In this document: positions 35,715 to 44,671 of the stretch, in pieces
How the letters are laid out: each line of letters opens with the position of its first letter
Numbering within the stretch: the first letter of the stretch is position 1
Source: Bacillota bacterium
GTDB lineage: Bacteria > Bacillota > Clostridia > Lachnospirales > Lachnospiraceae
Direction: 5' to 3'
NCBI GenBank assembly: GCA_023423045.1
Contig: JAFAGA010000053.1
Coordinates: 23,617 to 87,616 of the forward strand
DNA length: 64,000 nt
The notes under the pieces: model-generated
Databases searched by the model: none
The model's input: the letters and a program-made list of their open reading frames with translations, nothing else
Told to the model about the DNA's origin: nothing
Position numbers and translations under genes: made by a program

Positions 35715-36518
35715 TTATTTTAACGAAGCTCCTCCTTCCTCCCTGTTACGGCTGCTTAGAGCAATCAGAACCTGGGAAGGTGCATAGAAGAACCACATAA
35801 GAATCCCCGATACCGCATAAATGACGGAATAAACCTGCTGTGGCATCGTTATAAAACCGGACAGGTTAAACAATCCCACATTAAGATCGCATAGCAAAAA
35901 GAGTAACATACCTGCTGCATACAGAAGGTTATTGTACCTTCTATGATTGCGACAAGCCATTCGGATTGCAGATACCGTATTCATTAATATGCTTATAAAA
36001 TAAAATACACTGGTAGCCAGCAAGCCCTCCATAGCAACACCTGCCCCGGCCAGTCCTGCGCATAGGAAAACAGATACGGCAAGCTGAAGCAGCAAACGCT
36101 TTAAAAACAGGAAAAGCAAATTCTTCCGCTCAAGCTCTTCCCTGATCAGCAGCAAACGAATGCCATATATCTGCTGAACAACGAGAAAGGTTAAAACACC
36201 ATAGAAATATTGGTCCAGCAACAAAATAAATAGATCCGATATCAGTGTAAAAAACAGGCCTGCCTGCAAAAGCAATGAGTGGCTCAGCAACAAGTGCCGT
36301 GCTTCGCAGGCCGCTTTTCTGTTTAAAAAAATGCTTTTGCCTGCGTTTCCATAAAGAAGCGCATAGCAAAAGCATAATATAATTACTGTATATTTTATAC
36401 TGGCAGATGCCGCAGCACTCCCGCCGGTAAGGTCCAGAAAAAGAAATGCAAGGTATAATCCTGCCTGAAGCAAAAGAAAAATCACATCTGAATTGGATTT
36501 TTTATTATAGCTTTCCAC
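35715..36518 (-). CDS. Multi-pass membrane protein, distantly lysoplasmalogenase-like (YhhN/TMEM86)
   Basis: A 267-residue protein with about eight transmembrane segments. The pattern SDLFILLLDQYFYGVLTFLV with QQIYGIRLLL and the later LLFLLCDLNVGLFNLSG places acidic residues in membrane helices as in YhhN-type lysoplasmalogenases, but the match is weak. The start is uncertain. A GTG at 36518 has AAGGAG seven bases upstream, while an in-frame TTG at 36557 has no clear site. It directly follows the GGDEF-EAL gene on the same strand and may be co-transcribed. Function remains a guess. Confidence 0.55.
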   Translation of the reverse strand: MESYNKKSNSDVIFLLLQAGLYLAFLFLDLTGGSAAASASIKYTVIILCFCYALLYGNAGKSIFLNRKAACEARHLLLSHSLLLQAGLFFTLISDLFILLLDQYFYGVLTFLVVQQIYGIRLLLIREELERKNLLFLFLKRLLLQLAVSVFLCAGLAGAGVAMEGLLATSVFYFISILMNTVSAIRMACRNHRRYNNLLYAAGMLLFLLCDLNVGLFNLSGFITMPQQVYSVIYAVSGILMWFFYAPSQVLIALSSRNREEGGASLK

Positions 36519-36575
36519 AATGCTTCTCCTTCTATCCAGGTCGGTTTCATCTGTCAAATCCGGCTTTGCACCGGC

Positions 36576-38117
36576 TTATTTTTCTTTGGTATGAAGAAAC
36601 TGAGCCGCCTTTTCCTGGGGGATCGGTTTGCTGTACAGGTATCCCTGTGCCTTGTTGCAATTCGCTTCCTTTAGAAACTCCTCCTGATCAAAGCTTTCCA
36701 CGCCTTCGGCAATCACAAGCAAGTCCAGATTTCTGGCCAGGCTGATAATTGTCTGTATGATTTTCTGGTCACTTCTGTCCTCCATCACAGTATCCAGGAA
36801 GCTCTTATCAATCTTCAGGTTGTTTACCGGCAGGCGCTTCAGATAATTCATCGAAGAATAACCTGTTCCGAAATCATCCAGGGAGAATTTAACACCTACC
36901 TTACGAAGCTCCTGTATCGTCGCTATCGTATATTCGATATCATCCAGCGCAATACTTTCCGTAATCTCCAATTCCAGATTATTAGGATTGATACCTGTCT
37001 CTTCTATGACATCATATACAATTCTGACAATCTCCCTGTCCTTGAACTGCCTCCCGGACAGGTTAACTGCCATATTGATATTCGGGTATTCCTGTGACCA
37101 TTCCTTCAATTGGTGGCAGGCCGTTCTAAGAACCCACTTTCCAATAGGAATGATTAATCCTGTTTCTTCCGCCAGATAGATGAATTCATCAGGGCCGATC
37201 AATCCCTTGGTCGGATGATTCCAGCGGATCAATGCCTCAAAACCTACAATATTCTTTGATTCCAGATCCATCTGGGCCTGATAATAGAGGACAAATTCTT
37301 CCCTCTCAATCGCCTTGCGCAGCTCAGATTGTATCTCGATCTTCTCTGTCAGCTTCAGATTATAGGAATAGTCAAAGTATGCATGGGTATTCTTACCGTT
37401 CTCCTTTGCCACATACATCGCGGAATCCACATTCTTAATCAATGCCTGGGAGGTCCTCCCATCCTTTGGCGCAAAGGCCACACCGATGCTCACGGTGACA
37501 AAATACTCCTTAGTAGACAATACAAAAGGATAACTGAATACATTCTTGATCTTCTTGATCTTTTCTTCATAAGCCCCCGCATCCTGGATGTTCTGGGTAA
37601 GAAGAATGAATTCATCTCCTCCAATTCTGGCAAGATAATCATTCTCATCCGTGGCCTGCTTCAGGCGGTGTGTGACATCTATCAGCAGCTCATCCCCATA
37701 GGAATGTCCAAGGGAATCATTGATATTCTTGAAATTATCAATATCAATATCCATAATTCCAACGGTCTCTTCGCTGCGAAGCGTAAGCATAATATTATCC
37801 AGCATTTCGTTAAAGGCGATCCGGTTCGGCAATTCTGTCAAATAGTCCGTATACGCCAGCTTCTTCATGCTTTCTTTGTTTCTATTTAATTCCTCATATT
37901 TTCCAGCTAATTCGTTTAAGGAGGAGATGGCAGAATTATAGCTTTCTTCTAACTCCATATTTCGCTCATTTATGGTTCGATTCTCTTGTTCTGTCAGATT
38001 CTTTGCACGCTTCACGTTCTTTAAACGGATTGCATAACCAATGATCAACAGAATCAAGAGAATCATTCCCGCAACAATTGCAATGCCGGCTGATCGGTCA
38101 ATCACAAAATATCCCAT
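36576..38117 (-). CDS. GGDEF-EAL cyclic di-GMP turnover protein
   Basis: Membrane protein with both a cyclase and a phosphodiesterase domain for cyclic di-GMP. One N-terminal transmembrane helix (about 10-28) is followed by a coiled coil (about 35-80) and a GGDEF domain with YLARIGGDEFILL (active site intact, no RxxD site). The C-terminal EAL domain has VGFEALIRWNHPTKG, AVNLSGRQFKD, ETGINPNNLELEITES, FSLDDFGTGYSSMNYLK and NKAQGYLYSKP, so the catalytic metal ligands look complete. Length 513. Both activities may be functional; net direction cannot be judged. GGAGG is only four bases from the ATG. Confidence 0.93.
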   Translation of the reverse strand: MGYFVIDRSAGIAIVAGMILLILLIIGYAIRLKNVKRAKNLTEQENRTINERNMELEESYNSAISSLNELAGKYEELNRNKESMKKLAYTDYLTELPNRIAFNEMLDNIMLTLRSEETVGIMDIDIDNFKNINDSLGHSYGDELLIDVTHRLKQATDENDYLARIGGDEFILLTQNIQDAGAYEEKIKKIKNVFSYPFVLSTKEYFVTVSIGVAFAPKDGRTSQALIKNVDSAMYVAKENGKNTHAYFDYSYNLKLTEKIEIQSELRKAIEREEFVLYYQAQMDLESKNIVGFEALIRWNHPTKGLIGPDEFIYLAEETGLIIPIGKWVLRTACHQLKEWSQEYPNINMAVNLSGRQFKDREIVRIVYDVIEETGINPNNLELEITESIALDDIEYTIATIQELRKVGVKFSLDDFGTGYSSMNYLKRLPVNNLKIDKSFLDTVMEDRSDQKIIQTIISLARNLDLLVIAEGVESFDQEEFLKEANCNKAQGYLYSKPIPQEKAAQFLHTKEK

Positions 38118-38157
38118 AAGTCCTCCAATACGTTTCCCCTAAACGTATTTTCTTTCG

Positions 38158-39543
38158 TTATTTTGATTTTAAATACTTATCAATTCCAGCGGCCGCTGCT
38201 TTACCGGCTCCCATTGCCAGTATTACAGTCGCTGATCCTGTAACCGCGTCACCGCCGGCAAACACACCTTCTCTTGATGTCATACCGGTCTCTTCCTCTA
38301 TCACAATACCTCTGCGCTTATTGGTATCCAGGCCTTTTGTTGTCGACGAAATCAATGGATTGGGGCTTGTCCCCAATGACATGATGACCGTATCAACCTC
38401 CAGCACAAATTCTGAGTCCTTCTTCTCTACCGGCTTTCTTCTGCCGCTTTCATCCGGCTCTCCCAGCTCCATTTCGACGCAGCGCATTCCGGATACCCAG
38501 CCGTTCTCATTCACAAGAATTTCTGTAGGATTAGTCAAAAGCTGGAAGATAACGCCTTCCTCTTTTGCATGGTGAACCTCTTCCACTCTGGCGGGAAGCT
38601 CTTCTTCCCCTCTACGGTATACAATATATACCTGGGCGCCCAGTCTTAATGCCGTTCTGGCAGCGTCCATGGCCACATTGCCGCCGCCGACCACCGCTAC
38701 CTTCTTACCGGCAATAATCGGTGTGTCATAGCTCTCATCAAAGGCCTTCATCAAATTACTTCGGGTTAAATATTCATTGGCAGAGAATACACCATTGGCG
38801 TTCTCTCCCGGAATGCCCATGAACTTGGGAAGCCCGGCACCGGAGCCGATAAATACCGCCTCAAAGCCTTCCTCTTCCATCAACTCATCGATGGTAACGG
38901 ATTTGCCGATTACCACGTTCGTCTCAATCTTCACGCCAAGAGCCCGAACATTATCAATCTCCTTCTTCACCACTTCATCCTTGGGAAGACGAAACTCCGG
39001 AATACCATAGACCAGAACACCGCCCGGCTCATGAAGCGCTTCAAAAATCGTCACGTCATAACCCATCTTGGCCAGGTCCCCCGCACAGGTAAGTCCGGCC
39101 GGGCCAGCTCCAATGATCGCTACCTTTCTTCCGTTTCTCTCCTTGGGCATCTCAGGCTTGATATCATTCTCTCTTGCCCAGTCCGCAGCAAACCGCTCCA
39201 ACTTACCGATGGAAACCGGATCTCCTTTAATTCCCCGGATACATCTCTCTTCGCACTGTGACTCCTGGGGGCATACTCTTCCGCATACGGCAGGCAGGGC
39301 GGAATACTTTCCGATCACCTTGAAAGACTCTTCTATATTACCATTTACAATTTCTTTGATAAAGCCGGGAATATCAATGGAAACCGGACACCCTGCCACA
39401 CATTTTGGATTCTTGCATTGTATGCAGCGCAGGGCCTCTTCTTGTGCTTCCTCAAGATTATATCCATAGCATACCTCTTTAAAATTCTTCGCTCTTACCT
39501 TAGGGTCCTGCTCCCTTACAGGCACCTTCTTTAATACATCCAT
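38158..39543 (-). CDS. nfnB: NfnB-type NADPH oxidoreductase subunit (GltA-like)
   Basis: Larger subunit of an NADH-dependent ferredoxin:NADP oxidoreductase, which bifurcates electrons between ferredoxin and NAD. The N-terminal Fe-S domain has CIQCKNPKCVAGCPVSIDIP and the pattern VCGRVCPQESQCEERC, sufficient for two [4Fe-4S] clusters. GAGPAGLTCAGDLAKMGYDV binds FAD, and VAVVGGGNVAMDAARTALRL binds NADPH. The ending GDAVTGSATVILAMGAGKAA is typical. The next upstream gene is the FAD/[2Fe-2S] subunit, 38 bases away. This pairing and length 461 fit NfnAB better than a glutamate synthase small subunit, because no gltB-like gene is present. A SudAB sulfide dehydrogenase role is the alternative. Confidence 0.9.
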   Translation of the reverse strand: MDVLKKVPVREQDPKVRAKNFKEVCYGYNLEEAQEEALRCIQCKNPKCVAGCPVSIDIPGFIKEIVNGNIEESFKVIGKYSALPAVCGRVCPQESQCEERCIRGIKGDPVSIGKLERFAADWARENDIKPEMPKERNGRKVAIIGAGPAGLTCAGDLAKMGYDVTIFEALHEPGGVLVYGIPEFRLPKDEVVKKEIDNVRALGVKIETNVVIGKSVTIDELMEEEGFEAVFIGSGAGLPKFMGIPGENANGVFSANEYLTRSNLMKAFDESYDTPIIAGKKVAVVGGGNVAMDAARTALRLGAQVYIVYRRGEEELPARVEEVHHAKEEGVIFQLLTNPTEILVNENGWVSGMRCVEMELGEPDESGRRKPVEKKDSEFVLEVDTVIMSLGTSPNPLISSTTKGLDTNKRRGIVIEEETGMTSREGVFAGGDAVTGSATVILAMGAGKAAAAGIDKYLKSK

Positions 39544-39581
39544 TTTTCTTATTCCTCCATAAACCTTTTCGGCAATTATAA

Positions 39582-40496
39582 TTATTTCTCGCTGGTTTCC
39601 TCATGGCATTCGCAGCCGGGATGATGATGCGTCGGCCCTTCCTTCTGACGAAGCACCGTCTTGCCCTCTTCTGATTTATACATCTGAAGCCTCTTCATCG
39701 CCTCATCGAAATTCACCAGATGTCCGTCAAATTCGGGACCATCCACGCAAGCAAATTTTATCTCATTACCGATGGTTAATCTGCAGGCACCACACATACC
39801 GGTACCATCTACCATAACCGGATTCATACTTACAATCGTTTGAATTCCAAGCTCTTTTGTCAAGAGACACACAAACTTCATCATAATCATGGGTCCGATT
39901 GCAATTACAAGATCATACTTCTTTCCCTGATTATTCACAAGATCCTTAATACAGTCATTTACATTTCCCTTAAAGCCGTAAGAGCCGTCATCCGTTGTTA
40001 TGTAGAGATTCTTAGCAACGGATCTCATGCGCTCCTCCAGGATGATCAAATCCTTATTCCTCGCGCCAACAACACAGTCAACATCGTAACCGTTTTCCTT
40101 CATCCATTTCACCTGAGGATAAACAGGAGCTGCTCCTACTCCGCCGGCCACAAAAAGAATACTCTTGGCAGATACCTCTTCCCTTGGCATATCAATTAAT
40201 TCGGACCTATGCCCCAAAGGACCGGTGAAATCACGGAAGGCTTCTCCTTCTTCAAAGGTAGCCATAAGCTGTGTAGAAGACCCGAGCGCCTGGAATACAA
40301 TTGTAACCGTACCTTCTTCCCGGTTATAGTCACAAATCGTTAAAGGAACCCGCTCTCCCTTCTCGTCCATCTTAACAATGACAAACTGACCGGGATAGCA
40401 ATTTTTTGCTACGCGTGGAGCCTTTACATCCATCAAATAGATGGAATTAGCAAGACTTTCCTTCTTAACGATAGTATAGATATAGTTCTCCGCCAT
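39582..40496 (-). CDS. nfnA: NfnA-type FAD/[2Fe-2S] subunit
   Basis: Smaller subunit of the NfnAB complex, holding the bifurcating partner chemistry with NADH. The N-terminal FAD domain has YPGQFVIVKMDEKGERVPLT; the nucleotide domain has LFVAGGVGAAPVYPQVKWM. A C-terminal [2Fe-2S] motif reads DGTGMCGACRLTIG, closed by FACVDGPEFDGHLVNF. The tail ends HHHPGCECHEE, a His/Cys-rich extension. The start at this ATG has AGAGG nine bases upstream; an earlier in-frame ATG at 40559 would add 21 hydrophobic residues without support. Length 304 from this start. Confidence 0.9.
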   Translation of the reverse strand: MAENYIYTIVKKESLANSIYLMDVKAPRVAKNCYPGQFVIVKMDEKGERVPLTICDYNREEGTVTIVFQALGSSTQLMATFEEGEAFRDFTGPLGHRSELIDMPREEVSAKSILFVAGGVGAAPVYPQVKWMKENGYDVDCVVGARNKDLIILEERMRSVAKNLYITTDDGSYGFKGNVNDCIKDLVNNQGKKYDLVIAIGPMIMMKFVCLLTKELGIQTIVSMNPVMVDGTGMCGACRLTIGNEIKFACVDGPEFDGHLVNFDEAMKRLQMYKSEEGKTVLRQKEGPTHHHPGCECHEETSEK

Positions 40497-40789
40497 TTCG
40501 ATTAACCTCTTTCTTTGCACAAAAATGTTAACAATAAATAATAAAATATTTGCTATCATTATAAAGGAGTTATATTAAAAAATCCAGTAATATTTTTGTA
40601 TACCCATATTCCGGACAGGAATCTGGTCTGGACATGTCAAAACCTGTGGAAAACCCCGGAAACATTTTGATTTTATAGCAAATAATGGGCTGCTCTGGAT
40701 CTTCCTGTAACGCTGCATTATCCTTTATTTATTCAGATAAATGCATAACAATACATAACTTTCCAAAGCAAGCCCATTCCATTCTGCCA

Positions 40790-41452
40790 TCACCGCCGCC
40801 CGGCAATGCTCTCGCGGTCAGTTTTGGCATGTTTTCTTAATTGCACCAAAAATTCATGGTATTCTTTCTCCTGCCGGGAGGTATCTGTCCCCACCCTGCC
40901 CAAGCGGTCACAAAGACACAGCAATGCCAGTTCCTCCGGGTCAGTCCGCTCTAAAAGTCCCCGCCAATCAGCAAAGGGCAATTGGCGCAGAGCATACAGC
41001 ATGTGCATATGATACCTTACCATTGCTGCCACCTCGCAGGTAAAAGAAGCCTCCTGATGAAAAAACTTCAAAAAATCCCTGCATAATCCTTCCCCTTCTT
41101 TATCATGATCATAGGCGGTGATTTTACCCTTGCGCACCCTGGTAGCCGGGGGCTTCCCAATATCATGCAATAATGCAGCCCAGAGAAGTACCTTGGGATT
41201 CTTGCTTCTATTTTTTACCCCCGCAGCCTGATCAAGCACCAGCATGGTGTGGTTCCAGACATTTCCCTCCGGATGGTGCTCCGGTGATTGTCTGGTTTCT
41301 TTTAGCTGATAGAGCATGGACAGGGGATATTCACGAAAAAAGCTTTGCCCTGCCAGCTCTTCCAGATATCGTGACGGCTGCTCATCCTCCAGAAGATGCC
41401 TTGTAATATCCTCAAAAAGCTGCTGTGGGATCGATTGTTCTGTCGTTTTCAT
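40790..41452 (-). CDS. HD-domain phosphohydrolase
   Basis: A 220-residue metal-dependent phosphohydrolase. The HD ligands are visible as NVWNHTMLVLDQAA, AALLHDIGKPPATR and a later VRYHMHMLYAL. The context between the first two motifs resembles the HD part of bacterial tRNA nucleotidyltransferases, but no nucleotidyltransferase domain is present. Its ATG overlaps the stop of the small basic gene 41449-41613 (ATGA), so the two are translationally coupled. Substrate unknown. Confidence 0.85.
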   Translation of the reverse strand: MKTTEQSIPQQLFEDITRHLLEDEQPSRYLEELAGQSFFREYPLSMLYQLKETRQSPEHHPEGNVWNHTMLVLDQAAGVKNRSKNPKVLLWAALLHDIGKPPATRVRKGKITAYDHDKEGEGLCRDFLKFFHQEASFTCEVAAMVRYHMHMLYALRQLPFADWRGLLERTDPEELALLCLCDRLGRVGTDTSRQEKEYHEFLVQLRKHAKTDRESIAGRR

Positions 41453-41613
41453 CTGGATTTACCGACGGGCTTTGCTTTCTCATGCCCGGCCTTGGCTTTT
41501 CCCTGCAGCTCCGGCACCGGTTCTGCCTCATTCTTTTGTATCCGCATTCTTTGACGTCCCTCGGTTCCATGGGGCTCTGTCACATCCGGTCTTCTCATTC
41601 CTGCTTTTGCCAT
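41449..41613 (-). CDS. Small basic protein coupled to the HD hydrolase, unassigned
   Basis: A 54-residue protein beginning MAKAGMRRPDVTEPHGTEGR and ending HEKAKPVGKSR, rich in Lys, Arg, Glu and Pro, without hydrophobic segments and probably disordered. GGAGG lies six bases before the ATG, and the TGA overlaps the ATG of the HD gene, so this is very likely a real gene. No family recognised; similar short Lys-rich proteins occur in Lachnospiraceae. Confidence 0.75.
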   Translation of the reverse strand: MAKAGMRRPDVTEPHGTEGRQRMRIQKNEAEPVPELQGKAKAGHEKAKPVGKSR

Positions 41614-41652
41614 ATCGTACCTCCTCGTCTTGACCTGATACTGTCAGACTAA

Positions 41653-41787
41653 TTACACATCATTATGCTTTACCGATTGTCTCTTGGCATTTCTGTTTTT
41701 ATTTTGATTCTCTTTGGTGAGGGGAGTCTGATTATTTGCTTTTTCCATCCGGGCCTTCTTGTTATCCGGCTGACTGTCCTTAGGCAT
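41653..41787 (-). CDS. Small charged protein, unassigned
   Basis: A 44-residue protein beginning MPKDSQPDNKKARMEKANNQ and ending RQSVKHNDV, very polar and rich in Asn, Lys and Gln, probably disordered. GGAGGG lies six bases before the ATG. It lies just upstream of the 54-residue gene on the same strand (39-base gap), so it may be first in a three-gene unit with the HD hydrolase. No family recognised. Confidence 0.65.
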   Translation of the reverse strand: MPKDSQPDNKKARMEKANNQTPLTKENQNKNRNAKRQSVKHNDV

Positions 41788-41847
41788 GCTTACCCTCCAT
41801 TCCATTCTGAATTTGTATAAAACATCAGATACCGCTATGCGTTATCC

Positions 41848-41891
41848 AAAACTACGATTAGAGTGTCAACGGTTGTGCACTCTAATCATAG
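41848..41891 (-). terminator. Terminator of the CYTH gene
   Basis: A 14-bp stem with one mismatch (CTACGATTAGAGTG pairing with CACTCTAATCATAG) and a 12-base loop, followed on the minus strand by TTTT. It lies about 100 bases past the CYTH stop codon. Confidence 0.6.
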
Positions 41892-41989
41892 TATATACAA
41901 ACCTCTGCATCATATCCTCGGCAAGGATGGATCCAATTCTCGAATTTTTATAATTTCCACTTTGCTTCATTCACAAACACCTAGCGTCA

Positions 41990-42493
41990 TCAAAGACTGA
42001 GCTGTAACAATTCTTCCAGGCTGTTTATTTTGGATAGTTGATAATTCGTAAAACGTATATCTGCCGACATGTCCTTACCGAACCATGACGGCGGAACGAA
42101 TTCATTGGCACTCTGTAAATCGGAAAATTCTACTTCCACCAGCTTCAGCCCCTGAAGCTTCTCCTCAAAAACGTCCAATTCGGCAACCAATCCCAGGGAA
42201 AGGGGAATAAGATAGCGGGTCTTATAAATGATATTACCATCCGTCTTACCGCGAAGTGTAAGATATGCTTCCCGGGTCAGGGGCAGTTCCACCTCATTAT
42301 TTATGGAGGGATCACCCTGTCCCGCCGGCTCCAGACCGAATTTCGATTTATAAGTGAGTATGTAGTCCTCATTGCTTTTTCGAATCCGAATTGTAGGGTT
42401 ATGACATAGATATCCCTGTTCAATTTCCTTATGCCGGTATTTTGACAATTCCTCCGGCTGCTGTTTCACCAGGTATTTACGCTCAATTTCCAT
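41990..42493 (-). CDS. CYTH domain protein
   Basis: A 167-residue CYTH/triphosphate-tunnel protein. The ExExK signature appears at the very start as MEIERKYLV. Conserved charged strands follow: EIEQGYLCHNPTIRIRKSNE, DYILTYKSKFG, and ELDVFEEKLQGLKLVEVEFSD. Such proteins hydrolyse tripolyphosphate or related organic triphosphates in the cytoplasm. Single-domain form, no fused CHAD domain. It is a stand-alone gene with its own terminator. The physiological substrate is unknown. Confidence 0.9.
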   Translation of the reverse strand: MEIERKYLVKQQPEELSKYRHKEIEQGYLCHNPTIRIRKSNEDYILTYKSKFGLEPAGQGDPSINNEVELPLTREAYLTLRGKTDGNIIYKTRYLIPLSLGLVAELDVFEEKLQGLKLVEVEFSDLQSANEFVPPSWFGKDMSADIRFTNYQLSKINSLEELLQLSL

Positions 42494-42704
42494 AACTGCT
42501 GCTTCCCTTCTTTATTAAATTTATGAATGATCATCGTTCTATATTGTCTTGATCCCATCGTTATTTTTCTTTTGTAACAACAATTGATTTAATAATACTT
42601 AATCATAAGTTATTATCCCTTACCATTTTATAAGAAATACCTGCTCGGACAATAAACTTTCTTTTTGTCTGAATAGGCGGCGGCTTTTCAAGGATACTAT
42701 TTGT

Positions 42705-43100
42705 ATGAAAAAACATATTCAAAACTTCATTATCTGCGGGCTTTGCGGATGGTGCATGGAGTGCTTCTGGACCGGCCTCGCTTCTCTTCGCAAGCATGAG
42801 GATAAAACCCTGTCCTGTCATACCTCGGTATGGATGTTTCCAATCTACGGTATGGCCGCCTGCCTCACTCCCGTCTGTAAAAAGCTGAAAAACCATAGTG
42901 CACTGCTTCGAGGAGGTGTATATGTATTATTAATCTATGTCGGGGAATACGCCAGCGGTGTATTCCTGAAAAAACGCGGTGCATGCCCATGGGATTACAG
43001 TAAAGCAAAGCTGAACTACAAAGGTGTAATACGGCTGGACTATGCCCCTGCATGGTTTCTGGCCGGGCTCTTATTTGAAAAAATCCTGGACAGAAAGTAA
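42705..43100 (+). CDS. Putative ABC-transporter type IV membrane protein
   Basis: A 131-residue membrane protein with four likely transmembrane segments. The pattern IICGLCGWCMECFWTGL, WMFPIYGMAACLTPV, YVGEYASGVFLKKRGACPWD and IRLDYAPAWFLAGLLFEKI matches the PF06541-type family (putative ABC-transporter type IV). Despite the name, no ABC ATPase lies near. AAGGA lies about 11 bases before the ATG, a weak site. It stands alone between the CYTH gene and the HAD-GNAT gene. Confidence 0.8.
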   Translation: MKKHIQNFIICGLCGWCMECFWTGLASLRKHEDKTLSCHTSVWMFPIYGMAACLTPVCKKLKNHSALLRGGVYVLLIYVGEYASGVFLKKRGACPWDYSKAKLNYKGVIRLDYAPAWFLAGLLFEKILDRK

Positions 43101-43378
43101 CATCTTTGTCAAATGCTCTTTCCATCTCCGCCTTAAGGGTATCCCTGTTGTGTACCAAAAACATGGCCTGTAAAACCTGCCGATCACCGATTACAGCAGG
43201 ATACCCTGGCAGAGCTTGGTAAAAGCCTCTGCTCTTTTTATTATGCTCCAGTGCCAGATTAATTGCAAGCTCTGGCGTCACTTTCCACATCGAATGAATT
43301 GCAAGCTTGAAAGGCTGTCCGAAAGAAGGTATACTATGGAAGCAGTACAACAATCAGTAAAAACGGAGGTATATCGGT

Positions 43379-44569
43379 TTGTTAAAAGCAGTAATATTTG
43401 ATATGGACGGCGTTATTATCGACAGCGAGCCCCAGCACGCCAGGGCTGCTGTTTTGGCGATGCAAAAATATAATATTAATATTTCACTTAATTATGTATA
43501 CCAGTTTATTGGCAGCACTACCTATCATATGTGTCAAACCATGATAAAGGATTTTCAGATAGCCGCAGACCCGGAGGAGCTTCTTAAAACCAACGAAGAA
43601 ATGAAGGAATTGCTCCGTCAAAGGGAAGGGTATACCGCTATTCCCTTCGTTCTTGATCTGATTAAGAACCTTCATGCCCATGGTTTAAAACTGATCATCG
43701 CTTCCTCATCCTCCCCATCGGAGATTGAATCCGTAATGGACTTTTTTCAAATCCGGGAGTATTTTGAAGGTTATGTGTCGGGCACCGAAGTAGCTCATCC
43801 CAAGCCTGCACCGGATATCTTCATCAAAGCAGCAAAGCAATTGAAGACTGAGCCTTCCGACTGTATTATAATTGAAGATTCCTTTAACGGCGTCAGCGCC
43901 GCTGCCGCTGCAGGTATTGTATCCATCGGTTATGTTAATTCGAATTCAGGCAACCAGGATCTGAGACAATCCGCGATGCTGGTGGAAGGTTTTGAAGAGG
44001 TTGATTGTGATTTCATACACCGTGTATACCAGCATGCCCATATGCTTCCGGCAACCATTCTTACGACAGAGCGCCTGATAATCCGGGAACTTGCCACGGA
44101 GGATATCGAAAGACTATATGCAATCAGTCGTAAACCCGGAGTATGCAAGTACGTTACCGGGCTCTGCTGCGATATCGACCTGGAAAAGAGAAAACATGAG
44201 GCATATATCAAAAACATCTATCATTTTTACGGTTACGGCCTATGGGGAGTCTTTACGAAGGATGATCTCCTGATTGGACGGGCAGGAGTGGAATACAAAA
44301 AAACTCTTCGGGAAGACATCTATGAAATTGGATATTTTATTGATCCGGATCACCAGGGAAAAGGTTATGCAATAGAATGTATCAGCGCGATTCTTTCCTA
44401 TTCCTTTGATAACTTAGCTATTCCCAAGATCACAGCTATAATTCCAAAGGATAATTTGCCTTCCCGGCATCTGGCAGAGAAGGTCGGAATGAAATTCTCC
44501 GGGGAGTTAGTCCATCAAAGCCAGGCCTGCTATACATATGAGATATGCCGTGAAGCATTCCGCCTATAA
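43379..44569 (+). CDS. HAD phosphatase fused to GNAT acetyltransferase
   Basis: A 396-residue two-domain protein. Residues 1-215 are a HAD hydrolase of the beta-phosphoglucomutase subgroup: DMDGVIIDSE (Asp8, Asp10), IIASSSSP (Ser), HPKPAPD (Lys142) and IIEDSFNG (Asp167). Residues 228-396 are a ribosomal-protein-type GNAT domain: TTERLIIRELATEDIERLY, YEIGYFIDPDHQGKGYA (acetyl-CoA loop) and PSRHLAEKVGMKFSG. Both active sites look intact. The start is TTG with GGAGG nine bases upstream. The fusion suggests that the same metabolite is dephosphorylated and acetylated, but no substrate can be named. Confidence 0.88.
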   Translation: MLKAVIFDMDGVIIDSEPQHARAAVLAMQKYNINISLNYVYQFIGSTTYHMCQTMIKDFQIAADPEELLKTNEEMKELLRQREGYTAIPFVLDLIKNLHAHGLKLIIASSSSPSEIESVMDFFQIREYFEGYVSGTEVAHPKPAPDIFIKAAKQLKTEPSDCIIIEDSFNGVSAAAAAGIVSIGYVNSNSGNQDLRQSAMLVEGFEEVDCDFIHRVYQHAHMLPATILTTERLIIRELATEDIERLYAISRKPGVCKYVTGLCCDIDLEKRKHEAYIKNIYHFYGYGLWGVFTKDDLLIGRAGVEYKKTLREDIYEIGYFIDPDHQGKGYAIECISAILSYSFDNLAIPKITAIIPKDNLPSRHLAEKVGMKFSGELVHQSQACYTYEICREAFRL

Positions 44570-44671
44570 ATATGGCCCATAAATAGAAGAAGCACTTGTA
44601 TTCTCAAAAAAATTATTTTTTCTTGTGATATTTTTTATCCAAGGGAGTCTTATAAGTAAGGAGGTGATGTA

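Noticed and set aside
38158..39543. Glutamate synthase small subunit
   Set aside because: No large glutamate synthase subunit is adjacent, while an FAD/[2Fe-2S] partner directly precedes it, as in NfnAB.
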